Below, piece after piece: positions 1 through 8,800 of a DNA stretch of 64,000 bases. The DNA is from Asticcacaulis taihuensis. Lineage in GTDB: Bacteria > Pseudomonadota > Alphaproteobacteria > Caulobacterales > Caulobacteraceae. The notes under the pieces are model-generated. The model did no database searches. It worked only from the letters and a program-made list of their open reading frames with translations, and was not told the DNA's origin. The translations under genes were made by a program, and so were the position numbers. The DNA lies in assembly GCF_900100255.1 (NCBI RefSeq), contig NZ_FMTS01000003.1, positions 62,001-126,000 of the forward strand, read 5' to 3'. Every line of letters starts with the position of its first letter. Positions within the stretch are counted from its first letter, which is position 1.

Positions 1-12
1 CAGATTGGCCAT
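1..12 (-). CDS. Start of a divergent gene cut by the left edge
   Basis: On the minus strand an ATG at 12-10 opens a reading frame (Met-Ala-Asn-Leu) that runs off the window. A strong ribosome binding site, GGAGGG, lies at 25-20, seven bases upstream of the ATG. Only four codons are visible, so no product can be named. The gene would diverge from the TonB-dependent receptor at 416 and share its promoter region, including the operator-like palindrome at 40-52. Confidence 0.45.
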
Positions 13-39
13 TTTACCCTCCAGTTGTCGGACAATTTG

Positions 40-52
40 GTATACAATATAC
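40..52. promoter_or_regulatory. GntR-type operator, copy 1
   Basis: GTATA-CAA-TATAC is a perfect 5-bp inverted repeat with a 3-base centre. It lies 28 bases upstream of the start codon of the minus-strand gene at the left edge and matches the palindrome found at six other places in the first 18 kb. Confidence 0.55.
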
Positions 53-80
53 ACTGAATTGCAAGTCCTAAAGCGCATAC

Positions 81-104
81 CCGCCGTAATCCGGCGGCGT
101 TTTT
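81..104 (+). terminator. Hairpin followed by T-run (terminator or attenuator)
   Basis: CCGCCG (81-86) pairs with CGGCGG (92-97) around the loop TAATC, and five T follow at 100-104. It has the form of a short rho-independent terminator on the plus strand, but no plus-strand gene ends here. It may end a short transcript or insulate the divergent promoters. Confidence 0.35.
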
Positions 105-336
105 GGGTGAAAAATATTTGCTTTTGACCGGATTTTTTTCGCAGAGCATATGAAAATCGCCCATCCTTTTATGATGGTTGCCTATGCGGTGGATATTTTT
201 TGTAAAATAATACAATGTGTTATGAATTGCGGCGGATTTCGTTCCTATATATGGAATGCGTGCTGGGCCTACCCTTGACCTGTTGCATATTGGATACATT
301 AAATTGTCATGTTATTAGATTTGTCACGATATTGCC

Positions 337-349
337 GTATATCGTATAA
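337..349 (+). promoter_or_regulatory. GntR-type operator, copy 2, with -35-like TTGAC
   Basis: GTATA-TCG-TATAA is identical to the copy at 5849-5861, and the flanking bases are also nearly identical. TTGAC follows at 356-360, about 13 bases from the operator centre, suggesting that the regulator binds just upstream of the -35 element of the receptor promoter. Confidence 0.6.
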
Positions 350-415
350 AATATTTTGACGATCTCCATTTTTCATGTCCACATCGTGTCATCAGTTTAT
401 CAACGGGGAATACAG

Positions 416-3205
416 ATGTTGACGACACGAGTGAGTAAAACCGTATTGCTGGCCGCCACCGGCATGGCCGCGGCCATGATCTGCGCGCCGGCCCTGGCGC
501 AGGAAGCGTCCGGCACGCCGGAACCGACCGCCGCCGAAAAGGCTGCCACGGCCAAGGCCGAAGCCCAGAGCGACGAGGTCATTATCGTCAAGGGGCTGCG
601 CAAGAGCCTGAAGACGGCGGTAGACCGTAAGCGCAATTCCAAGCAGATTGTTGATTCGATCGATGCCGAAGACGCCGGCAAGCTGCCGGACAATAACGTC
701 ATTGAAGCTCTGGCGCACGTCACCGGTGTTCAGATCACCCGCGCGCGTGGTGAAGGTGAAAGCCTGATGATCCGCGGTCAGGGCGATATCCAGACCACGC
801 TCAACGGCGCCCCGAACGCTTCCGGCGCTGGCCGTACGGCTTCGCTTAACGACATTCCGGCCGAACTGCTGAAGTCGGTGCAGGTCTACAAGACCCGCAG
901 CGCCGATCAGGTCGAAGGTGGTGTTGGTGGCACGGTCAACGTCGATCTGCGTCGTCCGCTGGACCTCAAGAAGGGATGGACTTTCGCCGGCAGCGTCCGC
1001 AATGTCTATGCCAATATCGGTAACACCGAGAGCCCCTACGCCTCGGCCCTGATCGCCAAGCGCTTCGATACCGGCATCGGCGAGATGGGCTTCCTGGTCA
1101 ACCTGTCCTACCAGGAAAACAATTATAACGAACAGTATGTCACCAGTGAAACCCCGGCGCTGTTCTGGTGCTGCGGCACACAGTGGGACAGCGTGCCCAA
1201 CAAGGACACTGACATCGCCATGTATCGCGCCCAGTACGGCGTCGAGTACGGCAAGGTCCGTCGTCCGGCGCTGAACGCCTCTTACCAGTGGCGCGTCAAT
1301 GAACAGCTTGACTTCGTTTTGGAAGCCTCTTCGTTCAACTCAAAGGAAAACCGCTCCTACAGCGCCCTGAATACCCGCATGAAGGACAGCCCAGGTGTCC
1401 TGTCAAATATCGTTTACGGCCCGGATGGTCACACGATCATTTCGATGACGGAAACTGACCCGAATCTGACCGACACGAACATCCTGCCTGTCGGCCCGAC
1501 TTCGCGTGATGACTTCAACAAGGCCACCAACAACCGCGTCAATTTCGAAGCGCATTGGCATAATGATCGTGCGACCGTGAATTTCGCCGTTTACCGCGAT
1601 GAGAACACCTTCGACAACCAGTGGGTCACGCAAACCCTGCGCCTGAATGGTCTTACCGGCTTCAATGTCGATTTCAATTCCGACAAGATTGAAGGCGGCG
1701 GTCCTTACGTCGAATATATCGGCGCCGACCCTTCCAACCCTGACGACTATGGCGTCAAGGAATGGGAAGACGGCAAGGCGTTTGAAAACAGCAATGAAAC
1801 TGTCTGGTCGGCTGACCTGACCTATCGTCTGAGCGACGACAAGTTCTTCCGTTCGGTCCAGATGGGCGTCCGCCATAGCGATCGCAACGTTGATCGTGCC
1901 TATGGCTATCGTTATGCTGGCTTCAACACGCCGCTGGCCATCGCCGACTTCCCCGGCGGCACAGGGCTGGAAGAAGTGCAGAGCGATACGGGCGGCGCGG
2001 CGACGCCGAGCTGGTACCGTATCTCGCGTGAAAGCCTGCTGGCCAATTATGATGCGATCCGTAACTATCTCTATACCGAGCGTGATTATGCGGGCGGTTC
2101 CGGCGACTGGAATAACGAGGTCGTCAATACCGAGCTGATGCAAGGCAGCTTCACGTCCACTGAAAAGACAGCAGCCATCTACGGCATTATTAATTACGGC
2201 TTCAAGGCCTGGAACATTCCGGTAGATGGTTCGATTGGTGTGCGTACGGTCCATACCTGGGGCGAAAGCATCTCCACTCAGCAGGCGGTCGGCAAGGCGC
2301 CGGATTATGCGGTCACGCCCACGCAGGTTGTGGCACCGTCTGACGGTACTGATGTCATGCCGAACGCCACGGCGATCGTTCACTTCACGCCGAAGGTGCA
2401 ACTGCGCCTGGGCTACTCGGTCAATATCCAGCGCCCGAACTTCATCGACGCCAGCTCGTTTGTCTTCTATGACACCAACGGCTGTAACTGCGGCTGGGGC
2501 GGCAACCCCGATCTGAAGCCTTACAAGGAAACCAACTACGACGCTTCGCTCGAATACTATTTCGGCCGTGGTGGTGTCCTGTCGGCGGCGGTTTACGACA
2601 AGAAATCGGATGGGTTCATCGTCTATGGTGCCACCAATCAGGTCTTTGACGGCGTAACCTATCGCATTGGCCGCCCGGTCAACACGGATAAGGGGGAATA
2701 CCAGGGCATCGAACTGACAGCTCAAGGCTTCTTCGACTTCCTGCCCTCACCGTGGAACAACTTCGGTGGCCAGGCGAACTTCACCTATAACAGCAAGGCC
2801 AATATCTACTACTCGCAGTACAATGGCTCGCCCATTACTCAGGAACAGATCGATACCATTCCGGGTATTTTCGATGCGCCGAACAACTCGAAAACGACCT
2901 ATAACCTGATGCTGTACTACGAGACTTCGAAGGTCAGCGCCCGTATCTCCTATAACCACCGCGATTTGTGGCGTGCGGGCCTCGACGGTTACTCGGCGCT
3001 CGGCTACAGCACCTATTTCGCAGCGACTTCTCGACTAGATGCGGCTTTCGACTATACGCCGGTCAAGTGGATGACGATTGCCCTGGAAGGCACCAACCTT
3101 CTGAACGACAATTCGAACACCTATTACGGGGCCAATCATCTGATCCCGCAAGGCGTCCGTGTTGCCGCCCGCACCGTCCAACTCAGCGCGCGTTTCCGCT
3201 ACTAA
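416..3205 (+). CDS. TonB-dependent receptor (Xanthomonas/Caulobacter type)
   Basis: This is an outer-membrane receptor for energized uptake of a substrate, probably an oligosaccharide given the neighbours. The 929-residue protein starts with a clear signal peptide ending in PALAQ. A plug domain follows (about residues 55-185) with the typical run LPDNNVIEALAHVTGVQITR and then MIRGQG. The rest is a long beta-barrel ending in RFRY with a C-terminal aromatic residue. The frame extends 20 codons upstream to 356, but I chose the ATG at 416 because GGGGAA lies about eight bases before it and the signal peptide begins there. A GntR-type operator lies at 337-349 and a bidirectional terminator follows the gene. 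The substrate cannot be told from sequence. Confidence 0.92.
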   Translation: MLTTRVSKTVLLAATGMAAAMICAPALAQEASGTPEPTAAEKAATAKAEAQSDEVIIVKGLRKSLKTAVDRKRNSKQIVDSIDAEDAGKLPDNNVIEALAHVTGVQITRARGEGESLMIRGQGDIQTTLNGAPNASGAGRTASLNDIPAELLKSVQVYKTRSADQVEGGVGGTVNVDLRRPLDLKKGWTFAGSVRNVYANIGNTESPYASALIAKRFDTGIGEMGFLVNLSYQENNYNEQYVTSETPALFWCCGTQWDSVPNKDTDIAMYRAQYGVEYGKVRRPALNASYQWRVNEQLDFVLEASSFNSKENRSYSALNTRMKDSPGVLSNIVYGPDGHTIISMTETDPNLTDTNILPVGPTSRDDFNKATNNRVNFEAHWHNDRATVNFAVYRDENTFDNQWVTQTLRLNGLTGFNVDFNSDKIEGGGPYVEYIGADPSNPDDYGVKEWEDGKAFENSNETVWSADLTYRLSDDKFFRSVQMGVRHSDRNVDRAYGYRYAGFNTPLAIADFPGGTGLEEVQSDTGGAATPSWYRISRESLLANYDAIRNYLYTERDYAGGSGDWNNEVVNTELMQGSFTSTEKTAAIYGIINYGFKAWNIPVDGSIGVRTVHTWGESISTQQAVGKAPDYAVTPTQVVAPSDGTDVMPNATAIVHFTPKVQLRLGYSVNIQRPNFIDASSFVFYDTNGCNCGWGGNPDLKPYKETNYDASLEYYFGRGGVLSAAVYDKKSDGFIVYGATNQVFDGVTYRIGRPVNTDKGEYQGIELTAQGFFDFLPSPWNNFGGQANFTYNSKANIYYSQYNGSPITQEQIDTIPGIFDAPNNSKTTYNLMLYYETSKVSARISYNHRDLWRAGLDGYSALGYSTYFAATSRLDAAFDYTPVKWMTIALEGTNLLNDNSNTYYGANHLIPQGVRVAARTVQLSARFRY

Positions 3206-3224
3206 GCGGAAACCAGCCTTGGGC

Positions 3225-3261
3225 AAAAAAACCCCGCTGGTTCGCCAGCGGGGTTTTTTTT
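3225..3261. terminator. Bidirectional rho-independent terminator
   Basis: A-run 3225-3231, stem CCCCGCTGG (3232-3240), loop TTCG, stem CCAGCGGGG (3245-3253), then T-run 3254-3261. It lies between the convergent ends of the receptor gene (3205) and the cupin-like gene (3272), and can serve both. Confidence 0.9.
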
Positions 3262-3271
3262 GTTCTGAACC

Positions 3272-4276
3272 TTAAAAACGTTTCGGGCCGCCGAGGAAGA
3301 ACGATTTGAGTTGCGTCATTTCCTGCAGGTTGAGGTCGGTATTGAAAGCGCCCCGGATATGTTTGGGCAGGTGGCCGGTCGGATCGCCTTCAAAGACAAA
3401 GTAATCCATCATTTCCCGCCACGCCCTGCGCTGTTCGTCCGGCATGGCGCGGAAGGCCAGACCGGCGATATGCAGGGCGGCCATGGGGTCGACCAGATCG
3501 GGGCGGGCATCGTTCCACCAGTAATTGACCAGCATATTCAGCGGGCCGGTGGTCTGGACATGGTGCCACCACAGGGGCGGGATAAACAGGCCGTCGCCCG
3601 GTTCGAGGCGGGCAGTCAGGGCGTGGTTTCGTGCCTGATCGAGTTGCGGGTAACGCGTCGGATCGGGGGCTTCCAGAGAGGCCATGCTGATGGGGACGCC
3701 GGCCGGAGAGCGATCGAGCGGACCGGGATAGAGGTTCGCGGTCTGATCGGGCGGGAAGAGGGTGAAGACCTTCTCGCCCGCCACGTGGACGGCGATATTG
3801 CTGGTGTAATCGAAATGGGTCTGGGTGCGCAGGGTATTGCCGATCCACAGGCGTGGCCGCACGCCGGAATCCAGCAGGGGCATGTCGAGGTCCGGCGCCA
3901 TGCCCGGCACGAAGCCATCGACCGGCTGGGCCTGGAGATAGACCGATTCATTTTGCGGCTGGCCTATGGTCGAGAGGCACCAGTCGATAATAAAGCTCAG
4001 CGGGCGGCCATAGGTCTTGTAGTTCAGGCCGGTCAGGTCATCATTATAGAAAAAGCGGCCTTCATGTTCTTTTGGCAGGACGGACGCCTTGACTGCGACA
4101 CCCGTGTCGTACTGGCGCAGATAGTCGCCGAGGGCCTTGGGAGAGGCATTGGCGGCCGCTACGGCCGGCCAGTGAGTGGCGAGCCCCTTGAGGATGACTG
4201 GCTGGCCGGAATAACGATTTTCGGCATCGAAAACGGCGCGATTGATCTGCTCGATCACGCGGACGGATTGGCTCAT
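3272..4276 (-). CDS. Cupin-like (JmjC/Cupin_8) protein
   Basis: This 334-residue protein has the features of the Cupin_8/JmjC-like fold, whose members are often Fe(II)/2-oxoglutarate oxygenases. Residues around THFDYTSNIAVHVAGEK hold the H-x-D metal pair, and the later stretch EPGDGLFIPPLWWHHV supplies the distal His and the cupin strand. The early PVILKGLATHWP is also typical of the family. There is no signal peptide, so it is cytoplasmic. It overlaps the halogenase stop codon by four bases (ATGA), so the two are translationally coupled. Such cupin/halogenase pairs recur beside TonB receptors in Caulobacterales and Xanthomonadales, but their shared substrate is not known to me. Confidence 0.8.
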   Translation of the reverse strand: MSQSVRVIEQINRAVFDAENRYSGQPVILKGLATHWPAVAAANASPKALGDYLRQYDTGVAVKASVLPKEHEGRFFYNDDLTGLNYKTYGRPLSFIIDWCLSTIGQPQNESVYLQAQPVDGFVPGMAPDLDMPLLDSGVRPRLWIGNTLRTQTHFDYTSNIAVHVAGEKVFTLFPPDQTANLYPGPLDRSPAGVPISMASLEAPDPTRYPQLDQARNHALTARLEPGDGLFIPPLWWHHVQTTGPLNMLVNYWWNDARPDLVDPMAALHIAGLAFRAMPDEQRRAWREMMDYFVFEGDPTGHLPKHIRGAFNTDLNLQEMTQLKSFFLGGPKRF

Positions 4277-5784
4277 GCCTTCACCAGGGCCGGAGAGTAG
4301 CAGGCTTTGGTGATATAGGCTTCGTGGCCGGGCATTGAATTGGCCAGTCCAGCCGTGCCTTCGCGGACGCGGTCCATCCGCCAGCGGAATTCATCCTCCG
4401 GCATCAGGTCGGCAACCGGGTGATAGGATTTCGGCATCAGCCCTTGCCCCGCCAGGACAGCGAACCAGCTCGCTTCCTTGAAGAGTTCGTTGGGTTTTAC
4501 GAGAGAGAGATTGTGCTGCGCGAAGCTTTCCAGCCGTGCCTTCAGGCTGTCAGGGATGTCCATATGCTTGCAGTAGGCCCAGAAGGGCGTGTCCTCGCGC
4601 TCGGTCACTTTGTAGTGGGCGATCAGGAAATCCTTCACATCGTCATAGGCGAAGAACATCTCGGCGTTGAAGCTGTTGCGCAGACTGTCGGTAATGCGGT
4701 CGCGCGGAAAGAAGCGGATCAGTTTCATGATCGCTTCCTGCACCAGGTAGATGGAGGTCGATTCCAGAGGTTCAAGGAAGCCGCTGGCCAGGCCCATGGC
4801 GATGACATTGCGGTTCCACTGCTTTTTGCGGTGGCCGGTCGTGAAGCGAATGACGCGCGGCTGTCCTTGTGGCTTGCCATCCAGCCGTTGCAGGATCAGG
4901 TCCATGGCCTTGTCTTCCGAGAGGTGGGATTCGCAGAAGACATAACCATTGCCGGTGCGATGCTGGAGCGGGATGCGCCATTGCCAGCCGGCTTCACGGG
5001 CCGTGGACATGGTATAGGGCGTGATGCCGCTGATCTTATCACATGGCACAGCCACGGCGCGGTTGCACGGCAGCCATTGCGACCAGTCTTCGTAACCGGT
5101 TTTCAGGGTCTGCTCGATCAGCAGGCCCCTGAATCCAGAGCAGTCGATGAACAGATCGCCGGCGATGGTCTGGCCGCTTTCGAGCGTAACCGAGGCGATA
5201 TCGCCGCTTTCCGGATGCTGGCTGACGCCGATGATCTTGCCCTCTTGCCGCACCACGCCGCGCGCCTCTGAGTAGCGGCGCAGGAATTTGGCATAGAGCG
5301 AGGCGTCGAAATGGAAGGCGTAGTTGACGTTGGGCGCCTTCGGATTGATCTCGCTCATGCGGCCGAAACGGTTCATGCGCGCGGCGATGGTCTGCGGATT
5401 GAACAGGCCGAAATCACCGTTCCCGCCTGCTAGATGATAGCGCATCCAGTAGTGGGTGAAGTTGACATTCATATCGACGCCATAGACGCCGAACGGGTGG
5501 AAATAGTCGCTGCCCTGGCGTTTCCAGTCGACGAAGCGGATGCCGAGCTTGAAGGAGGCGTTGGTTGCCTTCATGAACTCGTTCTCGTCAAGTTCGAGCA
5601 GCTTATTGAATTCCTGGATGGTGGGGATGGTGGCCTCGCCAACGCCGACCGTGCCGATCTCGTCCGACTCGATCAGGGTGAGGCTGTACTTTTGCGTACC
5701 GAAGACCTTGGAAAGCGCCGATGCCGCCATCCAGCCGGCCGTGCCGCCGCCCACAACCACGATCTTACGAATAGAGTCCGCCAT
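4273..5784 (-). CDS. Flavin-dependent tryptophan-halogenase-family protein
   Basis: This 503-residue protein keeps every hallmark of flavin-dependent halogenases. The FAD-binding GGGTAGW motif is near residue 12. The catalytic lysine is at residue 79 (in NASFKLGIRF), the same number as in PrnA. The WxWxIP motif is at 267-272, and the Glu-Ser pair is in LEPLEST (341-342). It is therefore probably an active monooxygenase/halogenase that depends on a separate flavin reductase, and none is encoded nearby. It heads a two-gene minus-strand operon with the cupin-like gene. The promoter lies in the 5785-5926 gap, which holds operator copy 3. Known relatives linked to TonB receptors act in vitro on indoles, but the natural substrate here is unknown. 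Confidence 0.9.
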   Translation of the reverse strand: MADSIRKIVVVGGGTAGWMAASALSKVFGTQKYSLTLIESDEIGTVGVGEATIPTIQEFNKLLELDENEFMKATNASFKLGIRFVDWKRQGSDYFHPFGVYGVDMNVNFTHYWMRYHLAGGNGDFGLFNPQTIAARMNRFGRMSEINPKAPNVNYAFHFDASLYAKFLRRYSEARGVVRQEGKIIGVSQHPESGDIASVTLESGQTIAGDLFIDCSGFRGLLIEQTLKTGYEDWSQWLPCNRAVAVPCDKISGITPYTMSTAREAGWQWRIPLQHRTGNGYVFCESHLSEDKAMDLILQRLDGKPQGQPRVIRFTTGHRKKQWNRNVIAMGLASGFLEPLESTSIYLVQEAIMKLIRFFPRDRITDSLRNSFNAEMFFAYDDVKDFLIAHYKVTEREDTPFWAYCKHMDIPDSLKARLESFAQHNLSLVKPNELFKEASWFAVLAGQGLMPKSYHPVADLMPEDEFRWRMDRVREGTAGLANSMPGHEAYITKACYSPALVKA

Positions 5785-5848
5785 TTTGTCCGCCTTATGC
5801 TTTGTCGTTTAAGGCTTATGGCCCTGCGGTGCGGATGTCAATTCTGCG

Positions 5849-5861
5849 GTATATCGTATAA
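5849..5861 (+). promoter_or_regulatory. GntR-type operator, copy 3, with -35-like TTGAC
   Basis: GTATA-TCG-TATAA lies in the divergent promoter between the halogenase (minus) and the lectin-like gene (plus). TTGAC follows at 5867-5871, 12 bases from the operator centre, pointing to the plus-strand gene. The block is almost identical over about 27 bases to the one in front of the first receptor, so both promoters are likely bound by the same factor. Confidence 0.6.
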
Positions 5862-5926
5862 AATATTTGACACATGTCCTAAAGCGTGCGGAATAATGTC
5901 GGACAATAATGACTGGGGGTTATGAC

Positions 5927-6481
5927 ATGCGGATAGCGACGATTTTGACCGTCTGTGCAGGTATTGCCTTGGCGGGGGCTGGGCATTCCGCCCTGGCCGA
6001 AACGGTTACGGTCAAGGTGCCAGGCACGGCCATGCCGTGGATCATCAAGAAGAAAAACCCCGACCTGCCTTATGGCAAGGCGGACGGCACGGCGCCGGCG
6101 GTGGCGCCGCTGAAACTGACAGCCGGCATGTCATTGCAGATGACGGCCACCGGCTCGACCACCACGGTGGCGGGCGGCGGCAGTTTCGATCCCGGCGGGC
6201 AGGCCGAGTTCATCTGTGACGATCATCTGGGTGGTTCGGGTATGCCGTTTCCCAGCATCTATATGAGCCACGGCTTCTATCCGGTGCATCTCAACGAACT
6301 GGTGGCCATCTTTACCGATGGCAAGGGCCGGAGGGTCAAGTCGCCGTTTCCGGTCGGCACCGGCCTGACCATTACCGTGCCGGAAGGCGCGGAGGCGATC
6401 CAGTTCGGCCTGAATGACGATATCTACGCTGACAACAGCGGCGAAATCGACGTGACTATCACCCCGGCGGCGGCACAATAA
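5927..6481 (+). CDS. Secreted small protein resembling PA-IL (LecA) lectins
   Basis: The 184-residue protein has a signal peptide ending in SALAE and is otherwise a single beta-rich domain. Its C-terminal stretch NDDIYADNSG (about 163-172) resembles the calcium- and galactose-binding loop of Pseudomonas PA-IL (NDVPGTYGNNSG), and it sits just before a final strand as in that lectin. I infer a periplasmic or secreted sugar-binding protein. The call rests on one motif read by eye. The ATG at 5927 is chosen over 5909 because GGGGG lies eight bases before it. The S9 peptidase follows after 23 bases, so the two are probably co-transcribed. Confidence 0.6.
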   Translation: MRIATILTVCAGIALAGAGHSALAETVTVKVPGTAMPWIIKKKNPDLPYGKADGTAPAVAPLKLTAGMSLQMTATGSTTTVAGGGSFDPGGQAEFICDDHLGGSGMPFPSIYMSHGFYPVHLNELVAIFTDGKGRRVKSPFPVGTGLTITVPEGAEAIQFGLNDDIYADNSGEIDVTITPAAAQ

Positions 6482-6504
6482 CTCAGAAACGGCGAGATTT
6501 CTCC

Positions 6505-8784
6505 ATGCGTCCTTTGTCCTTTGCGCTTGCCGGCGGCATTTCGCTGCTGGCCCTGTCCACCATTGCCCGCGCGGAAATCGCGCCGATCGCCGAACGTTAT
6601 GCGACGGCGGAAGCTTATTTGGCGGGCAAGACCGCTGAACTGGTCACCGATCTCGACCTGCGCGCCCGGTTCGTGGCCGGCGGCGCCAAGGTGCTTTATC
6701 GTCATGGCACGAAAGGGCAGGGAACAATCACTCTGGCCGATGCCGCCACGGGCCAGACCACGGAACTGACGACTGAGGCCGCCTTGCAGCCGCTGCTGAC
6801 GCCGGTAATGGGCGCGGATGCCAAGGGGCCGTTCGATGTCTCGCCGGAAGACTATGACGCCGACAAGCGCATCCTGACGCTCAATTCCGGTGGCAAGAAA
6901 CTGATCTATAACATGGCGGCCAATACGGTCACCGTCGCACCGGTCGAGACGAAGGCCGCCGACGAGGGCGTGGTCTCGCCGGATGGCCTCTACAAGGTGA
7001 TCCACAAGGGTTACGACCTGGCCCTGGTCGAGATCGCTACGGCTAAGGAAACGGCCCTGACCGGCGACGGCAATTATGATCAGCGCTATGGCATGAACTA
7101 TCCGATGTTCGCTGACATGGTCGAGGCCAATACCGAAACCCCGCCGATGCCGGTCAGCGTGCAGTGGTCGCCGGATTCGAAGCAGATTCTGACCTACCGT
7201 CTGGACCGCAACGGCAGCTATATCTGGCATGGCGTCCAGCCCAATCCGCCGGGCAGCCAGTTGCCGCGCCATTTCGACTATGTTTACCCGACCGCCGGCG
7301 CCGAGAAGGTGCCGCAGTTCGTGCCGGTGGTGATCGATGTGGCGGCCGCGCTCAAGGGCACCGTGGCGCCCAAGGTGCTGAACGTCCCTTCAGACTCCAT
7401 GCTGTGGCCGGGCGATCCGAATTTCGGCTGGAACAAGGACAAGATCATCTACCAGTGGACCAAGCGCGGTTATGGAGAACTGGCCCAGTATGAGATCGAC
7501 CCGGTCCGCAATGTGGCGACTGTCAAGGTGCGCGAAGCGGTCAAGCCGCTGGTCACGGTCACCTCGTCCTCGATCCGCCCCGTCCCGGAACTGGATGGTA
7601 GCCTGGTCATTTCCGAGCGCACCGGCTGGGCGCAGCTCTATTTCGTCGGCAAGGCCGATAAGCCCGAAGGCGGCAAGGCGCTGACAAGGGGCAACTGGGA
7701 AGTTACCGATATCGTCCGCGTCGACGACAAGGCGAAGTCGCTGCTGATCACCGGCATCGGCCGCGAGGCTGGCGTCAATCCGTACTTCTCCAGCCTCTAC
7801 AGCCTGACGCTCGACGGCGCAATCCGCAACCTGACGCCGGAACCGCTCGACCACGACGTCAGCGTGTCGGAAGATGGCAAGACCTTCATCGACCGTATGT
7901 CTAGCCCGACCGTACCGACCCGCACCCTGCTGCGCAGCACAACCGACGGCCATATCATCGCTGAACTTGGCAAGGCTGATCCGTCGGCCCTGCTGGCCAG
8001 CGGCTTTACCCCGCCGGAGCCTTTCAGCACCCTGGCCGATGACGGCAAGACCATGCTTTACGGCATGATCTTCCGGCCGAAGAATTTCGATGCCACCCGC
8101 AGCTATCCGGTGATCGAATATGTCTATACCGGCCCGACGACGCATGTGATTGCCGAAGGCTATGGCCGCAATATCCGCAATCCGGCCGAGGGCATGGCGC
8201 AGCTTGGCGCCATCGTGGTTGAAATCGATGCGCGCGGCACCTCGCAGCGCGGTCAGGCTTTCCGCCTGCCGGCCTATCAGAACCTCGGCGAGGTCGGCCT
8301 GGATGACCATATCTGGGTGCTGAAGGCAATGAAGGCGAAGTACAGCTATTTCGACCTCGATCGTGTCGGCGTGTTCGGCCATTCGGCCGGCGGTTATGAC
8401 GCCGCGCGCTTCATCCTGCGCCGGCCGGATTTCTACAAGGTGGCGGTGGCCAATTCGGGCAATCAGGATGAGCGTCTCGACAAGGCCTGGTGGCCGGAAG
8501 TCACCATGGGCATCGCCGATGACGCGACCTGGGAGAAGAACTCCAACATTCCGGTGGCCAAGAACCTCAAGGGCCATCTGCTGCTGACCCATGGCGATAT
8601 CGACGACAATGTGCCGGTGGCGGCGACCCTGCGCCTCGATGCGGCCCTGGTGGCGGCCAACAAGCCGCACGAGCTGGTCATCTTCGCCAACCGCACACAC
8701 AACTCGATCGGGCCCTACTACTGGCGCAAGCACATGGACTTTTTCACCCAGTACCTGCTGGACGAGACGCCACCGGCGTTCTAA
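6505..8784 (+). CDS. S9 family prolyl oligopeptidase / DPP-IV-like peptidase
   Basis: The protein of 759 residues has a signal peptide ending near ARAEI, an N-terminal DPP-IV-type beta-propeller, and a C-terminal alpha/beta-hydrolase domain. The catalytic triad is readable: Ser627 in GHSAGG, Asp700 in HGDIDDNVP and His732 in NRTHNS. The numbering is close to human DPP-IV (630/708/740). It should remove dipeptides from proline-containing peptides in the periplasm. It lies in an operon behind the lectin-like gene and under operator copy 3. A peptidase inside a glycan-uptake region is odd and suggests a glycopeptide or cell-wall-protein substrate, which is inference only. Confidence 0.88.
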   Translation: MRPLSFALAGGISLLALSTIARAEIAPIAERYATAEAYLAGKTAELVTDLDLRARFVAGGAKVLYRHGTKGQGTITLADAATGQTTELTTEAALQPLLTPVMGADAKGPFDVSPEDYDADKRILTLNSGGKKLIYNMAANTVTVAPVETKAADEGVVSPDGLYKVIHKGYDLALVEIATAKETALTGDGNYDQRYGMNYPMFADMVEANTETPPMPVSVQWSPDSKQILTYRLDRNGSYIWHGVQPNPPGSQLPRHFDYVYPTAGAEKVPQFVPVVIDVAAALKGTVAPKVLNVPSDSMLWPGDPNFGWNKDKIIYQWTKRGYGELAQYEIDPVRNVATVKVREAVKPLVTVTSSSIRPVPELDGSLVISERTGWAQLYFVGKADKPEGGKALTRGNWEVTDIVRVDDKAKSLLITGIGREAGVNPYFSSLYSLTLDGAIRNLTPEPLDHDVSVSEDGKTFIDRMSSPTVPTRTLLRSTTDGHIIAELGKADPSALLASGFTPPEPFSTLADDGKTMLYGMIFRPKNFDATRSYPVIEYVYTGPTTHVIAEGYGRNIRNPAEGMAQLGAIVVEIDARGTSQRGQAFRLPAYQNLGEVGLDDHIWVLKAMKAKYSYFDLDRVGVFGHSAGGYDAARFILRRPDFYKVAVANSGNQDERLDKAWWPEVTMGIADDATWEKNSNIPVAKNLKGHLLLTHGDIDDNVPVAATLRLDAALVAANKPHELVIFANRTHNSIGPYYWRKHMDFFTQYLLDETPPAF

Positions 8785-8800
8785 GCGCCGGCGGCAGCCG

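Larger units (their letters stand above)
13..415. other. Divergent intergenic region upstream of the first TonB receptor
   Basis: These 403 bases hold no credible gene. They are more AT-rich than the surroundings and contain two copies of the GTATA-NNN-TATAA palindrome (40-52 and 337-349), a GC hairpin followed by a T-run (81-104), and a TTGAC -35-like element at 356-360. I read the region as a two-sided regulatory spacer, with the left palindrome serving the minus-strand gene at the edge and the right one the receptor gene. Confidence 0.6.

Noticed and set aside
1403-2725. Minus-strand open frame of 440 codons in the first receptor gene
   Set aside because: It lies wholly within the receptor frame, has no ribosome binding site of note, and resembles no protein.
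4273-5784. Antibiotic-pathway tryptophan halogenase
   Set aside because: The halogenase motifs are complete, but no biosynthetic, carrier-protein or reductase genes are nearby. The receptor context fits the TonB-linked group better.
8774-8800. GC-rich inverted repeat after the S9 peptidase
   Set aside because: The stem is imperfect and there is no T-run, so I could not support a terminator.
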